Source of the DNA: Lachnospiraceae bacterium | GTDB taxonomy: Bacteria; Bacillota; Clostridia; Lachnospirales; Lachnospiraceae | Direction of reading: 5' to 3' | NCBI GenBank assembly: GCA_910575555.1 | Contig: CAJTFX010000003.1 | Coordinates: 186,001 to 250,000 of the forward strand | DNA: 64,000 bases | Shown: positions 52,495 through 60,912 of the stretch, in pieces | How positions within the stretch are numbered: the stretch's first letter is position 1 | Layout of the letters: each line of letters opens with the position of its first letter | Notes under the pieces: generated by a model | Databases searched by the model: none | What the model saw: the letters and a program-made list of their open reading frames with translations, nothing else | What the model was told of the DNA's origin: nothing | Position numbers and translations under genes: made by a program

Positions 52495-53426
52495 GCAGAG
52501 AGGAATTTATGAGGCAGTTAGAACGGCTGCTGAAGGATGTAGCAGAAGAAGAGAGAAAGGAAGCGTTGTCTTACTACCAGAGTTATTTTGAAGATGCAGG
52601 AGTGGAAAATGAAGCGCGGATTTTGAGAGAATTAGAATCGCCGGAGAAAGTGGCGGCTACCATTAAGACAGATTTGGGAATGGAAACAGGCCCGGAATCC
52701 ATCAAAACAGATTTGGGAATGGAGACAGATACCGGAGTGTTTACGGAGCATGGATTTGAGGACAGCCGGTTTGAGCAGAAGCATCCCATATCCATCCGGA
52801 AACCGGCAGGCGGTCAGCAGTCAGGCGCCGGAACCGGCAAAGAGCAGCACAGTGGGGACAGTTCCCGGGCAGAAAGCAGCCAGAGCCAGTTCAGCGGCGA
52901 TACGTATGATTATGAGGAGCAGGAAAGCTCCGGCTATGAAGAAGGAAAAGACTTTACCTATGGAGAACAGAGAAGCTCCGGTTATGGAGAAGGGAAAGGC
53001 TTTACCTATGAGGAGCAGAAATCCAGTTACAGTAACAGCGGAGACGGCCGATCCACTTACAGCGGAAGGTCAGGGATGGAGATTCTGCTGATTATAGCAA
53101 TTGCAGTTATCACAAGCCCCATTTGGCTGGGTGTGATAACCGGTCTGGGAGGAAGCGTTTTTGGGATGGCCATTGCTGCGGTATGCACTGCAGGAGCCCT
53201 TTATATTTCTGGAGGAGTGCTGTTCGGCATAGGAATCGGCCAGTTTATCACTGGTAATCTGGCAGTGGGATTTGCATTGACAGGAGTGGGATTGTTGCTG
53301 CTGGCTCTGGCAATTCTGGCCACCGTTCTGTGCGTATGGGTATGCGGAAAACTGGTGCCGTGGATATGCGGGGTTATCAGTAGGCTGTGGAGAAGCATAT
53401 TTTCCGGAAAGGAGCAGAGAGCATGA
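52491..53426 (+). CDS. DUF1700 (HAAS) membrane protein with internal repeats
   Basis: A 311-residue protein. The N-terminal 60 residues match the DUF1700/HAAS signalling domain (MSREEFMRQLERLLKDVAEE, then LRELESPEKVAATIKTDLGM). A low-complexity acidic and Ser/Gly/Tyr-rich middle (about 65-190) has a duplicated KTDLGMET and tandem units of the type EQxSSGYxEGKxFTYxEQ. Three or four membrane helices fill the C-terminal third. DUF1700 proteins are common partners of PadR regulators and are thought to act in envelope stress signalling. It overlaps both neighbours by four bases. Confidence 0.82.
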   Translation: MSREEFMRQLERLLKDVAEEERKEALSYYQSYFEDAGVENEARILRELESPEKVAATIKTDLGMETGPESIKTDLGMETDTGVFTEHGFEDSRFEQKHPISIRKPAGGQQSGAGTGKEQHSGDSSRAESSQSQFSGDTYDYEEQESSGYEEGKDFTYGEQRSSGYGEGKGFTYEEQKSSYSNSGDGRSTYSGRSGMEILLIIAIAVITSPIWLGVITGLGGSVFGMAIAAVCTAGALYISGGVLFGIGIGQFITGNLAVGFALTGVGLLLLALAILATVLCVWVCGKLVPWICGVISRLWRSIFSGKEQRA

Positions 53427-54373
53427 AAAATTTTACAAAGGCGGCATTGATTATTACATTGATTCTGGTGATTTTGGGCAGTATATTCTGTACAGTGGGA
53501 CTTGGAATCGGTTTTCGTTTTTCAGAGTTCTGGGATGATGTGGAGCAGGGAGAATTTTCCATCGGGCCTATCCGGCATATTCCCTATATCTATGAGCGCA
53601 ATGGCTGGGGAGACGGGAGCATGGACTGGGAAAGCAAAGACTCTGAATCCTTTGAATTTTCCTGGAAAGAGATAAGTGAGCTGGAGCTGGATGTGGATTA
53701 CAGCGGAATTACCATTGAAAAAAGCGGAAAAGATGAGGAAACCATTTATATTTTTGTAGAGTACCGGAAGGAAAACCACAGACGGCAGGTGAAGGCTTAC
53801 ACCAGCGGCAAAACATTATATATTGAAGAGAAGGGGGCCAGCCGGGTGCGGGGAAATGACAGTTCCAGGATTACGGTGCAGATTCCGGAAACAGTAATGG
53901 AGGATATGCGGCTGGATTCTGTCAATATAGAGCAGAATGCAGGATATATTGATATCAATATGCCATTGACAGCGAAGGATATTAGTATTAATGTAGATGC
54001 AGGGGTATGCAGCGTCAATGAAAAACTGACAGCCAAAGAAGAATTGTGCGCCCAGGTGGATGCAGGGCAGATCAGCTTGTCAGAGATTGCAGCAGAAAGC
54101 CTGGACTTAAGCGCAGGGATGGGCCAGCTGTATGTAGAATGCATGGAAGCCGATGTGGTGGAGCTGGAATGCGGCATCGGGCAGATTCAGGTAACCGCTG
54201 CGGGAAAAGAATCCGATTACAGTTATAACATAGAGTGCGCGGTGGGAAGTGTGCGTATCGGAGGTGATGAGTACAGCGGACTGGGTTCCGGGCGTGAAAT
54301 TGAAAATGATGGAAGCCGGGAAATGGATATTGAGTGCAATGTGGGAGAGGTGAGTGTCTCTTTTACAGAGTAA
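53423..54373 (+). CDS. DUF4097 family membrane-anchored beta-repeat protein
   Basis: A 316-residue protein with one N-terminal membrane helix (about 6-30) and an extracytoplasmic region of short repeating beta strands: ELDVDYSGITIEKSG, SVNIEQNAGYIDINMPLT, ISINVDAGVCSVNEKLT, QVDAGQISLSEI and MDIECNVGEVSVSF. This is the adhesin-like right-handed beta pattern of DUF4097. It begins in the ATGA junction with the DUF1700 gene, a pairing seen widely in Firmicutes; the two probably form one envelope-sensing module. Confidence 0.8.
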   Translation: MKNFTKAALIITLILVILGSIFCTVGLGIGFRFSEFWDDVEQGEFSIGPIRHIPYIYERNGWGDGSMDWESKDSESFEFSWKEISELELDVDYSGITIEKSGKDEETIYIFVEYRKENHRRQVKAYTSGKTLYIEEKGASRVRGNDSSRITVQIPETVMEDMRLDSVNIEQNAGYIDINMPLTAKDISINVDAGVCSVNEKLTAKEELCAQVDAGQISLSEIAAESLDLSAGMGQLYVECMEADVVELECGIGQIQVTAAGKESDYSYNIECAVGSVRIGGDEYSGLGSGREIENDGSREMDIECNVGEVSVSFTE

Positions 54374-54414
54374 CAGGAACTGTTCATAAGGAAAAACAGA
54401 AAGAAGGAATTGAT

Positions 54415-54597
54415 ATGGAAAAAAGATTATTTAAGTCAAGAAACAACCGGGTGATTTGCGGCGTGTGCGGAGGCGTCGGCGAGTACTTTAATATTGACCC
54501 CACAATTATCCGCCTGCTGTTTGTATTGCTGGGATGCACAACCACAGGAATTTTTGTGTACCTGGTGGCGGCAGTGATTATACCGGAAGAACTGTAA
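54415..54597 (+). CDS. PspC domain protein
   Basis: A 60-residue protein that is a single PspC domain: KSRNNRVICGVCGGVGEYFN followed by a membrane helix and VAAVIIPEEL. PspC proteins sense damage to the membrane in the phage-shock response. Here it ends the PadR-DUF1700-DUF4097 operon and may link that module to membrane stress. Start ATG 54415 has the weak AGAAGGAATTG upstream. Confidence 0.88.
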   Translation: MEKRLFKSRNNRVICGVCGGVGEYFNIDPTIIRLLFVLLGCTTTGIFVYLVAAVIIPEEL

Positions 54598-54648
54598 GAG
54601 CCAGAGCATGTTTCAAATACGCTCCGGGCCGGCCAGGTTCAGGCACAT

Positions 54649-54684
54649 ATACAGGGGGCTTCGCTTTGCGGCAGCCCCCTGTAT
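54649..54684. terminator. Bidirectional hairpin between the PspC and bacteriohemerythrin genes
   Basis: ATACAGGGGGCT (54649-54660) and AGCCCCCTGTAT (54673-54684) are perfect complements with a 12-base loop, between convergent genes. Confidence 0.65.
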
Positions 54685-54700
54685 GTATGTTGAATATCCG

Positions 54701-55102
54701 TTATTTTTGAACATACTGCATATCTATCTGCAGTATATGGTTGATCAGCCAGGAGGTCAGAAATCCAAGCAGTTCTTCCACAGTTTCATTCTGGCTGCTA
54801 TAGTCATCGCCCAGAGAATCCAGATTAAATTCCATCAGCTTATCTTCGAATTTGCGGTGCAGGGCAATATGCTTTTCAATATCGGGATAGTTGATGCTTC
54901 TCTGATATTCTTCCTCATGAGAAAAATGTGTCCGGGTGTAGTTGATTAATTCGGAAATCAGGTGCACTAAGTTGTCTGTTTTATCCAGGATAAAATCATC
55001 ACAAAGTAAATCCTTAGTTTCCTGCGCCAGCTCAAAAAGTCTGGTATGCTCTTTGTCAATCGCTGCTATTCCGGTGTAATATTCGGGTTTCATTTCGTAC
55101 AT
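54701..55102 (-). CDS. Bacteriohemerythrin
   Basis: A 133-residue four-helix di-iron oxygen-binding protein. The iron ligands are in place: GIAAIDKEHTRLFEL (first His), THFSHEEEYQRS (His and Glu), KHIALHRKFEDK (His, His) and SWLINHILQIDMQY (His, Asp). It binds or senses oxygen in the cytoplasm. In an anaerobe it would scavenge oxygen or protect enzymes with exposed metal centres. The two Fe-S flavoenzymes encoded next on the same strand are plausible beneficiaries, although they are upstream. AAGGAG precedes the ATG. Confidence 0.92.
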   Translation of the reverse strand: MYEMKPEYYTGIAAIDKEHTRLFELAQETKDLLCDDFILDKTDNLVHLISELINYTRTHFSHEEEYQRSINYPDIEKHIALHRKFEDKLMEFNLDSLGDDYSSQNETVEELLGFLTSWLINHILQIDMQYVQK

Positions 55103-55218
55103 AATTTCATCTCCTTGATATAATGTAATTTCATTGGCAGTATAAAAATACTGGTATTATTTTACTGCTGTTTCTGCCTGAAATCAAGAGATGGGCAAAA
55201 AATTGATAATCATTGCTG

Positions 55219-57225
55219 TCAGATTTCATTTGCCGCATGGTATCCGCTGCGGATTGCCGCCGCAATATCTGCAGTCCGTTCACCGGAGCAGTCCCCGATG
55301 TAAGTAACCGGAACAGTAATGCCGGCCGCGTCAAATGTGTTTTTCTTAGAGCCCAGCGCATTGACAATGGTGTCTGCCTGAAGGGTAAGTTCTGTGTTGT
55401 CAGCAGTATTGACTGCGTAGATCACATTGTCCCGGATTTCTTTTACTTTCGTGTTTACATATTGCTCCACGTTGTGGGTTTCAAAATCTTTTGTAATTAA
55501 CGGCATAACAGTTCCGGATTCTCCGGCTGCAATTTTGTCCATCATTTCTATGATAAGCACGTTATGTCCCCAGGCCGCCAGATATTCGGCGGTTTCCGTT
55601 CCCACCAGTCCGCCGCCTAAAACTGCGCATGTACCGGAAATTTCCGCTCCTGCTAAAACATCCCAGGCGGAGAGGATCTTGCTGTTTTCTGCCGGCATGG
55701 GGAGGGGCATATTGTGGGCGCCCACTGCGGCAATTACAGTGTCAAAGCCGTTTAATTCTGCAGCGGAGGGCTGAGTGTTCAGTTTTAACTCCACAGAAAG
55801 GGTGGGCAGTATTTTTTCATAATAAGTGACAGCCCTGAGGATTTCATTTTTTCTGGGCGGTACAGCGGCTAAATGGATTTGCCCGCCGATTTTGTTTTCT
55901 TTTTCAAAGAGGGTTACATGATGGCCCCGTTTTGCCGCAACCCGGGCAGCTTCTAATCCTGCAATTCCTGCGCCTATTACAGCAACTTTTCTGGCAGAGG
56001 AAGCTTCTTTCAGGAAAATGGTTGCTTCATCGCCGTTTTCTGCATTGAGGACGCAGGAAATATACCGGCGGTTCTGAATGGCGTCCACACAGCCTTTGTT
56101 GCAGTTCAAACATTCCCGGATGCATTCTCCGGCCTCTGTCTTGCTGGCAATATCCGGGTCTGTCAGCAGAGATCTTCCGTATCCGATAACATCTGCCTCG
56201 CCCTGTTCCAACATCTGTTCGCCGGCTTCTGCGGTGACAACTCTTCCCACTGTGGCAATGGGGATGGAAACAGCATGTTTCACCTTTTTTGCGGCGGGAA
56301 GGGTCCAGTTATAGGGAACGGCGCCCATGGGCGGAATGGTGTCGCCCATATTTCCGGTGTGGTTTGCCTGGGCCACCTGAATCATATCCACCCCTGACTG
56401 TTCCAGAAGTTTTGCAAAAGAAACGGCTTCTTCTTCCAAAAGGCCTCCTTTGCCGCGGAGGGAGCCGTCTGGATTGACAGTGATCACCGGAAGCTTGTAT
56501 TCCACAGCCAGGGAGGGAGCGGCTTCTTTGATGGCCGCCACAACTTCCAGGGAATATCTGGTGCGGTTTTCAAGGCTGCCGCCGTATGCGTCTGTGCGGT
56601 GGTTTAAAAGGGTGGAGCACATGGAGCCAAGCAGACGGTCGCCGTGGATTTCAATGGCGTCTGCGCCGGCCTGCTCCGCTCTTTTTGCACAGCTGGCAAT
56701 GCTCTGGCGGATTTGGGCTAACTGATCAATGGTGGCTTCATCTACAAAATGCTGCATGTCGTGGCGGAGTTTGGCATAGGCTTCTTTAGTGGTTTTTTCG
56801 GCAAGCTCCGTCTGTTTTGCAGCTTCTTCCTGGTTTCCGGCATCCTGTGCGTCTTTGGCGGCTTTTCTTGCCATGTTTGCGCCCATAATCAGCCGGCCCA
56901 CGCCCTGTACATCATATTCCGGATGGAAAATCTGCAGGGCCAGTTTGCTTCCGTGGGCATGCAGCGCGTCCGACAGTTTTTGAAATGCCGGAATCTGGCT
57001 GTCGTCATAGAGCATCGGGGTAGGAGAGGCAGTGCGGACAGGCGCAACATCGCCGATTACAATGTATGCAGTTCCTCCTTTGGCCAGACGTTCATAGAAA
57101 TTAAGGCTTCTTGGGCCGATGGAGCCGTCCCGTTCCTCATAGCCGGTAGTCAGCGGAGGAAACATAATTCTGTTTTTCAGCGTCATGCTGCCGATTTGGA
57201 TTGGTTCTAATAATTTTTTTCCCAT
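55219..57225 (-). CDS. OYE/FAD/Fe-S oxidoreductase with HGDR motif, possible BilR-like reductase
   Basis: A 668-residue NADH:flavin oxidoreductase of the 2,4-dienoyl-CoA reductase architecture. The FMN TIM barrel (1-365) is followed by the 4Fe-4S ligands (Cys372, Cys375, Cys379 and Cys391 in ECLNCNKGCV and SCVL). An FAD domain (VAVIGAGIAGLEAARVA) and NAD domain (AVLGGGLVGTETAEYL) complete it. Where related enzymes have a histidine-rich active-site motif, this one reads EIHGDRLLGS (Asp196, Arg197). An Asp-Arg pair at this place is what I recall for the gut bilirubin reductase BilR. A lysine/alanine-rich insertion occupies about residues 112-150. The start follows AAAGGAGAAC. It is co-transcribed with the paralogue just upstream; the substrate is unproven. 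Confidence 0.8.
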   Translation of the reverse strand: MGKKLLEPIQIGSMTLKNRIMFPPLTTGYEERDGSIGPRSLNFYERLAKGGTAYIVIGDVAPVRTASPTPMLYDDSQIPAFQKLSDALHAHGSKLALQIFHPEYDVQGVGRLIMGANMARKAAKDAQDAGNQEEAAKQTELAEKTTKEAYAKLRHDMQHFVDEATIDQLAQIRQSIASCAKRAEQAGADAIEIHGDRLLGSMCSTLLNHRTDAYGGSLENRTRYSLEVVAAIKEAAPSLAVEYKLPVITVNPDGSLRGKGGLLEEEAVSFAKLLEQSGVDMIQVAQANHTGNMGDTIPPMGAVPYNWTLPAAKKVKHAVSIPIATVGRVVTAEAGEQMLEQGEADVIGYGRSLLTDPDIASKTEAGECIRECLNCNKGCVDAIQNRRYISCVLNAENGDEATIFLKEASSARKVAVIGAGIAGLEAARVAAKRGHHVTLFEKENKIGGQIHLAAVPPRKNEILRAVTYYEKILPTLSVELKLNTQPSAAELNGFDTVIAAVGAHNMPLPMPAENSKILSAWDVLAGAEISGTCAVLGGGLVGTETAEYLAAWGHNVLIIEMMDKIAAGESGTVMPLITKDFETHNVEQYVNTKVKEIRDNVIYAVNTADNTELTLQADTIVNALGSKKNTFDAAGITVPVTYIGDCSGERTADIAAAIRSGYHAANEI

Positions 57226-57255
57226 AGTAGTTGTTCTCCTTTGTTATGTAAAATT

Positions 57256-59172
57256 TTAAATTGTTTTTGCAAAATGATGAGCTGCCGTGATGGCGTCTTT
57301 TAAGTTCCCCACTTTGTCACAGTCTCCCAGAATATGGGCGTGGCTGCAGGCGACAGGCGCCGGGGTGTAGCCTACGGCAAAAATCAGCGTATCAGCATCG
57401 TTTATTACATATTCTCTGCCGTCTTTTTCATAAGTAATAGAGGTTTCGTCCACGTTTGTGACAACGCTGTTTAATTCCAGTTTGACGCCTTTGCGGGTGA
57501 GCCGCTGGGTCAGCGCGCTTTTTGCGGGGCCCCCTTCTCCGGCCATCAGGGTATCGGTCATTTCAATGACGGTTACGTCCCGGTTGGCAGGGAATTTGTC
57601 GTCAATCAAAGGAGCCAGGTAATCTGCGGTTTCACAGCCTACAGAGCCGCCGCCGAGAATTACAATTTTCCGTCCTGGAAAGCCCTGGCCGGACAGAACG
57701 TCGTCTGCAGTCATTGTCTGTTTGAAGCATTGGAACGCTTTAATTTCCTTTGGTTTTGCGCCGGCGGTGCAGAGGATCTCGTATCCTTCAAATTCAGAGG
57801 AAATCATTTCCGGAGTGACCTGGCAGTTTAAGCGGACTTCGATTCCTGCCTGGAAAAGCCTTCTGGCCATGAATTTGATTACTTTGCAAAGCTCCTGTTT
57901 TCCGATTGGCACAGCCGCAAGGCGCAGCAGTCCGCCCAATTCCTGATTTTTTTCGCAGAGAACCACTTCATGCCCCCGCATTTTGGCGGTAAAAGCCGCT
58001 TCCATTCCTGCCGGGCCGCCGCCGATGACCAGGACTTTTTTCTGTTCCGGCGCAGGCGTTATGGTATCGGATTCTACAGAAGGATTGACGGTGCAGGCAA
58101 TGGGCTTGCCGAACATGATTCCCGTCAGGCAGCGTCCGCAGCCGATACAGGGCCGGATGTCGTCTGTTTTGCCGGCGGCGGCTTTGTTGGCAAATTCACT
58201 GTCGCAGAGGTTGGGCCGGCCAATCATACAGATATCCGTTTTGCCGTTTGCAATCAGTTCTTCTGCAATCCAGGGTTCGTTAATGCGGGCCACAGTGGAA
58301 ACCGGAATGGTCAGGTGTCTGCGGATTTCTTCCGAGGCGTGGGCATGAGGAGCCGGCGAAGTGCCCGGCGCAGGCATGGAGCTGCCACGCTTGATGGTGT
58401 TGCCGCCGGATACATGGATAAAATCTACGCCTGCTTTTTCTAACTGTTTTGACACATAAATCATGTCGTTTAATGTGAGGCCGCCGTCACTGTATTCGTC
58501 TCCGGAAATCCGTACGTCAATGATAAAATCTTCTCCGCATTGTGTTCGGATGGCTTCAATCACTTCCAGAGTCAGGCGCAGGCGCCCGTTGATATCTCCG
58601 CCGTATTCGTCGGTACGTTTATTGTAAAGGGGTGTGAGAAAACCGCCTAACAGGCCGTGGGCATGGGCTGCCTGGATTTCCACGCCGTCGCCTCCTGCCT
58701 GCTGAAAGCGGCGGGCCGCTTCGCCGAACTGCCATACAATGGTATGAAGTTCTTCCACAGTGACGGGCCGCGGCGCTGATTTGGCATAATAGGGGCCCAC
58801 ATTGGAGGGGGCAATCAGCTGAGGGGTTCCGGGAATGGGAAATGCCATATATGCCGGGTGAAACAGCTGTGATAAAATCTTGGTATCGTACTGGTGCACA
58901 GCATCTACCAGTTTCTTCCAGCCCGGTATGTAGCTGTCATCATAGATAGACATGTCTCCCGGCAGATAAGTATAAACAGGCTCCACCGTTGTTACTTCTG
59001 TGATAATCAGGCCAACGCCGCCCTTGGCCCGGTTGGAGTAGTGTTCAATTAAAGCGTCTGTCACATAACCCTTGTCAGCCAGGTTAGTGGACAGGGGCGG
59101 CATGAAAATACGGTTTTTTACGGTTGTGTTCCCGATTTTAATGGGGGAAAACAGGTTTGGAAAATGGTTCAT
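57256..59172 (-). CDS. OYE/FAD/Fe-S oxidoreductase (2,4-dienoyl-CoA reductase-like)
   Basis: A 638-residue paralogue of the downstream enzyme. The FMN barrel starts MNHFPNLFSPIKIGNTTVKN. The active-site region reads GVEIQAAHAHGLLGGFL, closer to ordinary enoate reductases. 4Fe-4S ligands are Cys342, Cys345, Cys348 and Cys360 (PCIGCGRC), followed by the FAD motif VLVIGGGPAGMEAAF and NAD motif VILGGGSVGCETADYL. Such enzymes reduce conjugated double bonds, as in bile-acid, fatty-acid or plant-compound metabolism. The start at 59172 follows CGAAAGGAGAAC and drops 26 unlikely residues. It is first in the two-gene operon, divergent from an AraC regulator that probably responds to the substrate. Confidence 0.85.
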   Translation of the reverse strand: MNHFPNLFSPIKIGNTTVKNRIFMPPLSTNLADKGYVTDALIEHYSNRAKGGVGLIITEVTTVEPVYTYLPGDMSIYDDSYIPGWKKLVDAVHQYDTKILSQLFHPAYMAFPIPGTPQLIAPSNVGPYYAKSAPRPVTVEELHTIVWQFGEAARRFQQAGGDGVEIQAAHAHGLLGGFLTPLYNKRTDEYGGDINGRLRLTLEVIEAIRTQCGEDFIIDVRISGDEYSDGGLTLNDMIYVSKQLEKAGVDFIHVSGGNTIKRGSSMPAPGTSPAPHAHASEEIRRHLTIPVSTVARINEPWIAEELIANGKTDICMIGRPNLCDSEFANKAAAGKTDDIRPCIGCGRCLTGIMFGKPIACTVNPSVESDTITPAPEQKKVLVIGGGPAGMEAAFTAKMRGHEVVLCEKNQELGGLLRLAAVPIGKQELCKVIKFMARRLFQAGIEVRLNCQVTPEMISSEFEGYEILCTAGAKPKEIKAFQCFKQTMTADDVLSGQGFPGRKIVILGGGSVGCETADYLAPLIDDKFPANRDVTVIEMTDTLMAGEGGPAKSALTQRLTRKGVKLELNSVVTNVDETSITYEKDGREYVINDADTLIFAVGYTPAPVACSHAHILGDCDKVGNLKDAITAAHHFAKTI

Positions 59173-59349
59173 TACAGGTTCTCCTTTCGGTTTTTGTTTA
59201 GCATTACAGTTATTTTTACAGGCGGCTGCAAATGTAAATGTTATCAGCATATGGAATACCGGAGGTAAACAGCAGTCGGCCTGTGCAGAGTGCTGTTTGT
59301 GTTTGGTTTAAATTATAGTGAGAAAACAGATGAAATAATTATCATTTTT

Positions 59350-59358
59350 TGATATAAT
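59350..59358 (+). promoter_or_regulatory. Extended -10 promoter of the AraC-type regulator
   Basis: TGATATAAT is a perfect extended -10. The opposite strand carries another TATAAT (59317-59312) facing the reductase genes, so the 297-base gap (59173-59469) is a divergent control region; I see no clear operator. Confidence 0.55.
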
Positions 59359-59469
59359 AGTATGAAATATTGATGCAGGAGATTTTTTATATTTCGATGC
59401 ACAGGAAAATCCCCGATTTGCCGTCCATTTCCAATATATAAAAATCCCCCACCCAGAATGGAGTCCCCC

Positions 59470-60294
59470 ATGCCGAATTTATTCAAAATAAAACAATACA
59501 ACCTGAATCCCGGAACCCGCCGCACCTTCCGTTCCGGCAGCCGTTACCACATTATTTTTGTTCTCCGGGGAATCTGCCAGTTTCTTGAAACAGGATATTC
59601 TTCCTGCTGCCCCTCGGATATTATTTTTCTAAAGCCGGGGCAGACCCGGGAGATTCTGGCCTCCTCGCAGAAAACCGCCTGCCGCCTGCTTTGCCTGGCG
59701 GTTTCAGAAGAATCCCTGGCGGCCCTTTCCGATGCCACCTGTAATCTGGCAGAAAATTTCCGGTTTGCTCCTTATGATACAGCCGTGATCCCCGGGGAAA
59801 TGAGATCTTCTGTACTGCTTCGGAATATGGTGGTGAAGCTGGACGCATTAAAAGACGAGGAGATTAAACTGGGAACGGAATTGTATGAAAAAAGCCTGTT
59901 TACCACTTTTCTGGCGCTGTTTCTGCGTACCTGTATCCAGAGCGACCAGGTGCACCAGTTCCATCAGAAGAAAATGCTGATCTTGGATGATGTTTTTGAA
60001 TATATCAGTCAGCATCTGACGGAGGATCTTTCCCTGAACAGACTGGAAGAGGAATTTTTTGTTTCCGGCGAGCATATTTCCAGGGAATTTAAAAAGAGTG
60101 CAGGGCTGACGCTGCATTCCTATATTACCCGGGCGCGGATTGATTTAAGTAAAAAATATCTTCTGCAGGGGTTGTCTGTCCGTGATGTCTGCCAGATGTG
60201 CGGATTCAGCAGCTACAACCATTTCTTTAAGATGTTTAAAAAGGAATGCGGCATGACCCCTGGGGAGTATTACCGGAAAACCCAGAGAATATAA
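59470..60294 (+). CDS. AraC-family transcriptional regulator
   Basis: A 274-residue regulator. A cupin-type ligand-binding half (GSRYHIIFVLRGICQF, then DIIFLKPGQTREI) precedes the paired helix-turn-helix domain (about 175-274) with LSLNRLEEEFFVSGEHISRE and SVRDVCQMCGFSSYNHFFKM, then ECGMTPGEYYRK. The start is either ATG 59458 or 59470; the latter has GGAG six bases upstream. It is divergent from the two flavoenzyme genes and is their likely activator. The cupin suggests a small organic inducer, probably their substrate. Confidence 0.88.
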   Translation: MPNLFKIKQYNLNPGTRRTFRSGSRYHIIFVLRGICQFLETGYSSCCPSDIIFLKPGQTREILASSQKTACRLLCLAVSEESLAALSDATCNLAENFRFAPYDTAVIPGEMRSSVLLRNMVVKLDALKDEEIKLGTELYEKSLFTTFLALFLRTCIQSDQVHQFHQKKMLILDDVFEYISQHLTEDLSLNRLEEEFFVSGEHISREFKKSAGLTLHSYITRARIDLSKKYLLQGLSVRDVCQMCGFSSYNHFFKMFKKECGMTPGEYYRKTQRI

Positions 60295-60387
60295 GTCAAA
60301 TGATTTACCAGAAGTCTCCCGGAAGCTCAGGAATACGAAACAGTGATTTGGGAATGGGCGTCAATGCTTTGACGTTTTATTTTGCAG

Positions 60388-60417
60388 TTGCTTTGAGAGG
60401 GCTGAAAGAATTATAAT
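60388..60417 (+). promoter_or_regulatory. Promoter of the DUF4869/P-loop gene pair
   Basis: TTGCTT (60388-60393), 18-base spacer, perfect TATAAT (60412-60417), 42 bases before the first start codon. Confidence 0.6.
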
Positions 60418-60459
60418 AAGAATAGTTTAAAAAAATGGTTTTGGAGGTGCAGAGGGCAT

Positions 60460-60909
60460 ATGCTGAATATTATTTTTGGAGATATTGAAAATTCTGTTTA
60501 TCATCCTCCCACATATTTTGATAATCAGTATGAAGATGAATGGGTGACAGATCCATTGTCTGTAGAAATGATAAGAGACATTGATAAGTCAAAGGTGATT
60601 AGCCCCCATTTGATTGAGAGCCCGGTATTGGGGCCGATTTCCACAAAGGAGATATCCGGGGGAGTGAAAACATTGATGCTGATGGCATTTGATCAATCAG
60701 GAAAAATATTTAATGCATCGTCCTGCGGAGATAACTGTGCAAAATGGATTGTGGAAATTGGAAAAAGGAAGGAGCTGACCATCAATCTCCATCATGTGCT
60801 GGATTTCAGTTCGGCAGGACAATTTGACGCCCTGATGCTGAACACAGGGAGAATGGTTCATGGATATGCAGAATATTTAAATGAGGCCCTTGGGATAAAG
60901 GAGCGGTAA
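60460..60909 (+). CDS. DUF4869 family protein
   Basis: A 149-residue cytoplasmic protein. The start MLNIIFGDIENSVYHPPTYF, central YEDEWVTDPLSVEMIRDIDKS and SGGVKTLMLMAFDQSG, and the conserved SSCGDNCAKWIVEI (paired cysteines) are what I associate with DUF4869. Its function is unknown. It is preceded by GGAGGTG. Only three bases separate it from the P-loop gene, whose ribosome site (AAGGAG) lies within its last codons, so the two are translated as a pair. A shared function is therefore likely; a regulatory or antitoxin-like role for this smaller partner is one guess. Confidence 0.75.
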   Translation: MLNIIFGDIENSVYHPPTYFDNQYEDEWVTDPLSVEMIRDIDKSKVISPHLIESPVLGPISTKEISGGVKTLMLMAFDQSGKIFNASSCGDNCAKWIVEIGKRKELTINLHHVLDFSSAGQFDALMLNTGRMVHGYAEYLNEALGIKER

Positions 60910-60912
60910 GAG

